Part shown: in pieces, positions 61,387 to 64,000 of the stretch
How positions within the stretch are numbered: the stretch's first letter is position 1
Layout: every line of letters begins with the position of its first letter
Source of the DNA: Lacticaseibacillus thailandensis DSM 22698 = JCM 13996
Lineage (GTDB): Bacteria > Bacillota > Bacilli > Lactobacillales > Lactobacillaceae
NCBI RefSeq assembly: GCF_001312865.1
Contig: NZ_BBER01000001.1
Location: forward strand, 186,001 to 250,000
Length of the DNA: 64,000 bases
Direction: 5' to 3'
Made by a program: the position numbers and the translations under genes
The notes under the pieces: generated by a model
What the model saw: only the letters and a program-made list of their open reading frames with translations
Databases searched by the model: none
What the model was told of the DNA's origin: nothing

Positions 61387-64000
61387 ATGAAAGTCAAAGA
61401 TACTTTGAATCTCGGTAAGACCGCGTTCCCAATGCGGGGTAACTTACCCAAGCGTGAACCAGAATTCCAGAAGGATTGGGAAGAAAACCATGTGTACGAG
61501 CAGCGCCAAAAGCTGAACCAGGGCCGGCCAGCGTTTGTGCTTCACGATGGGCCTCCCTTTGCCAACGGTGACATCCACATGGGTCACGCGTTGAATAAAA
61601 TCAGTAAGGATATCATTGTGCGTTACCACTCCATGGCGGGTTACTACTCACCATACGTGCCTGGCTGGGATACGCACGGGTTGCCCATCGAGCAGCAGTT
61701 AGCCAAGCAGGGTATCAAGCGCAAGGAAATGAAAATGGCCGATTACCGTGAACTGTGCCGTCAGTTCGCCATGAAGGAAATCGACCGGCAGCGGACCGAG
61801 TTTAAGCGTCTCGGGGTATCAGGCGACTGGGACCACCCGTACATCACGCTGCTACCGGAATTTGAAGCAGCAGAAGTACGCGTCTTTGGTAAGATGGCCG
61901 AAAAGGGCTACATTTATCACGGTTTGAAGCCTGTGTACTGGTCATGGTCGTCAGAATCAACGTTGGCCGAAGCTGAAGTTGAGTACAAGGACGTGAAGTC
62001 CCCGTCCATTTACGTGGCCTTTCAGGTCAAAGATGGCAAGGGCATTCTCGACACCGATACCTACCTGATTATTTGGACCACGACGCCGTGGACCATTCCG
62101 TCTAACCGTGGGATCACCGTGAACCCGAAGTTTGAGTACGTGCAGGTAGCTGTTGATGGCAAGAAGTACGTGGTGGCGGCGGAACGCCTCCACGAAGTTG
62201 CCGCAGACCTCGGTTGGAGTGATCCGCAGGTACTCAAAACCTTTAAGGGTATCGACATGGACAAGATGGTGGCGCGCCACCCGCTATACGATCGAGACAG
62301 TTTGGTGATGAACGCCAACCACGTTACGCTCGATGCGGGTACTGGTTTGGTCCACACCGCTCCGGGTCATGGTGAAGATGACTACAACGTGGGTGTACGT
62401 TACGGCCTCCCAGTTGAATCTGTGGTCGACGCCAAGGGGTACATGAACGAGAACGCACCGGGCTTTGAAGGTGTCTTCTATGACGACGCCAACAAGATGG
62501 TGACGCAGCAATTAACTGATAAGGGTGCGTTGTTGAAGCTTGACTTCTTCACCCACAGTTACCCACACGACTGGCGGACCAAGAAGCCAGTCATTTACCG
62601 GGCTACGACGCAGTGGTTTGCCTCCGTGGCATCCTTCCGGGACGAGATTTTGGGCCAAATCGACAAGGTCAACTTCACGCCAAGTTGGGGCAAGACCCGC
62701 TTGTACAACATGATTCGTGACCGTGGTGACTGGGTCATCTCCCGTCAGCGGGCTTGGGGTGTACCGTTGCCAATTTTCTATGCTGAAGACGGCACGCCGA
62801 TTCTGGAAAAGGAGACCATCGACACGTGGCTGACCTGTTTGGTCGGTACGGTTCGAACGTTTGGTTTGAGCGCGATGCCAAAGACCTGTTACCAGAGGGC
62901 TACACGCACCCAGGTAGTCCAAACGGCAAGTTCACTAAGGAAACCGACATCATAGACGTCTGGTTTGACTCCGGTTCGTCATGGGCAGGGTGCCTGCAGG
63001 GTCGCGATGACCTGACTTACCCATCCAGTCTGTACCTGGAAGGCTCCGACCAGTATCGTGGCTGGTTCAACAGTAGTTTGATCACCAGTGTGGCTGTTAA
63101 TGGGGTGGCCCCTTACAAGAACGTGCTGTCACAAGGCTTCACCCTTGATAGTAAGGGCCAAAAGATGAGTAAGTCCCTTGGCAACGTTATCGCACCTGAA
63201 AAGGTCGAGAAGCAGTATGGGGCCGAAATTGTCCGTTTATGGGTTGCTAGTGTTGATTCCAGTTCTGACGTGCGCGTCTCCATGGACAACTTTGCCCAAA
63301 CCAGTGAAGCGTACCGGAAGATTCGTAACACGATGCGCTTCATGCTCGCCAATACTACGGACTTCGATGCTGCTAAGGACACCGTTGCTTGGGACGACCT
63401 GAGTGACGTGGACCACTACATGTTGGTTCGGTTGAACCAGGTGATTCGTGAGGCCCATGCCGATTACTTGAAGTATGACTTCAGCAGTGTGGAAAAGGTT
63501 ATTTCCGCCTATCTGGTCAACGACCTGTCCGCGTTCTACCTCGACTTTGCTAAGGACGTCGTTTACATCGAAGCCGCTGACAGCTTGCAGCGGCGGCAGA
63601 TGCAGACGGTGATGTACCAAGCACTGGTTGCACTGACGCAGATGTTGACGCCAATTTTGCCACACACAATGGAAGAAATTTGGCCGTTCTTGAACCGCAA
63701 AGAGGACTACGCCTTCCTGTCCGATATGCCACAAGCCAAGACGATTGATGGTGAAAAGGACATTCTCCAGCGGTGGCACGCATTCATGGAGTTCCGGAGT
63801 GAGGTTGCTAAGGCTTTGGAAGAAGCCCGTGACGCTAAACTCATCGGGAAGTCCATGGAAGCCAAGGTAACGGTTTACCCAACCCAGGAACTGGCGGACT
63901 TGCTCGGTAGTTTGGGTGACAGTAACGTGATGCAGATGCTGATTGTATCTGGGTTCAAGCAGGCCGCTGTGGGTACGGCTGCACCAGCTGACGCCTTGGA
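61387..64000 (+). CDS. ileS: Isoleucyl-tRNA synthetase (partial, one frameshift)
   Basis: IleRS charges tRNA-Ile and edits valine. Visible motifs: [18 protein letters not shown] (HIGH region), WDTHGLPIE, the CP1 editing domain ([12 protein letters not shown]), and [15 protein letters not shown]. One base is missing near 62832; adding a G restores [13 protein letters not shown]. From there the frame is open to the window edge, 871 residues in all, so the C-terminal zinc-binding end lies outside. The start follows AAGGGGG. The T-box upstream controls it. Confidence 0.95.

Overview
The window is a chromosomal segment from a member of the Lactobacillaceae (Firmicutes). This is supported by the gene order, the Gram-positive T-box and TPP control elements, an LPxTG cell-wall adhesin with a KxYKxGKxW signal peptide, MinCD without MinE, and close resemblance throughout to lactobacillus proteins. 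By eye the base composition is fairly GC-rich for the family. A dedicated thiamine transporter would suit a heterofermenter, but I cannot name the species.

Layout. 1-5.2 kb: accessory genes (AbrB/DUF998 membrane protein, NAD(P)-binding reductase, DhaS-like TetR regulator, ADP-ribosylglycohydrolase, membrane GGDEF protein). 5.2-6.5 kb: L-Ala-D/L-Glu-type dipeptide epimerase and a degenerate-looking tRNA-Ala(CGC). 7.0-16.3 kb: one long type II fatty-acid operon, fabZ-fabH-acpP-fabD-fabG-fabF-accB-fabZ2-accC-accD-accA-fabI, with no fabT regulator. 16.4-16.9 kb: tag. 17.2-28.3 kb: one giant sortase-anchored adhesin with about 26 tandem MBG-type repeats of 88 residues. 28.4-31.7 kb: rpsD, free methionine-R-sulfoxide reductase, ezrA. 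31.7-39.4 kb: cysteine desulfurase-thiI, T-box-valS, folC, radC. 39.6-43.7 kb: mreBCD-minCD. 43.7-46.3 kb: tandem T-box and an amino-acid (probably histidine) ABC transporter. 46.4-47.1 kb: TPP riboswitch and thiT. 47.2-47.9 kb: two small conserved membrane proteins (DUF4044, DUF3397). 48.1-64 kb: the division and cell wall (dcw) cluster mraZ-rsmH-ftsL-ftsI-mraY-murD-murG-ftsQ-ftsA-ftsZ-sepF-ylmH-divIVA, then T-box-ileS, which runs off the right edge.

The second half is thus almost entirely about cell shape and division: MreBCD directs side-wall growth, MinCD and EzrA place the Z ring, FtsZ/FtsA/SepF/DivIVA build it, and MraY/MurD/MurG/FtsI supply and cross-link septal peptidoglycan. Two aminoacyl-tRNA synthetases and one transporter carry T-boxes whose candidate specifiers (GTA, ATC, CAC) fit Val, Ile and His.

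Data quality matters. About thirty reading-frame breaks occur, many inside essential genes (valS, ileS, fabD, ftsI, mraY, murG, ftsA, ftsZ). Every A/T run of seven or more bases that I found inside a gene carries one base too many. Most other breaks are a single lost base, often in a G or C doublet. This is the signature of consensus errors, not gene decay, so I annotate each broken gene as one CDS and state where the frame changes. I did not find a clearly new multi-gene system. The most distinctive items are the giant repeat adhesin with its seven-repeat higher-order duplication, a FabZ paralogue lacking the catalytic histidine, the tandem T-box, and a TPP switch whose hairpin buries the ribosome binding site.
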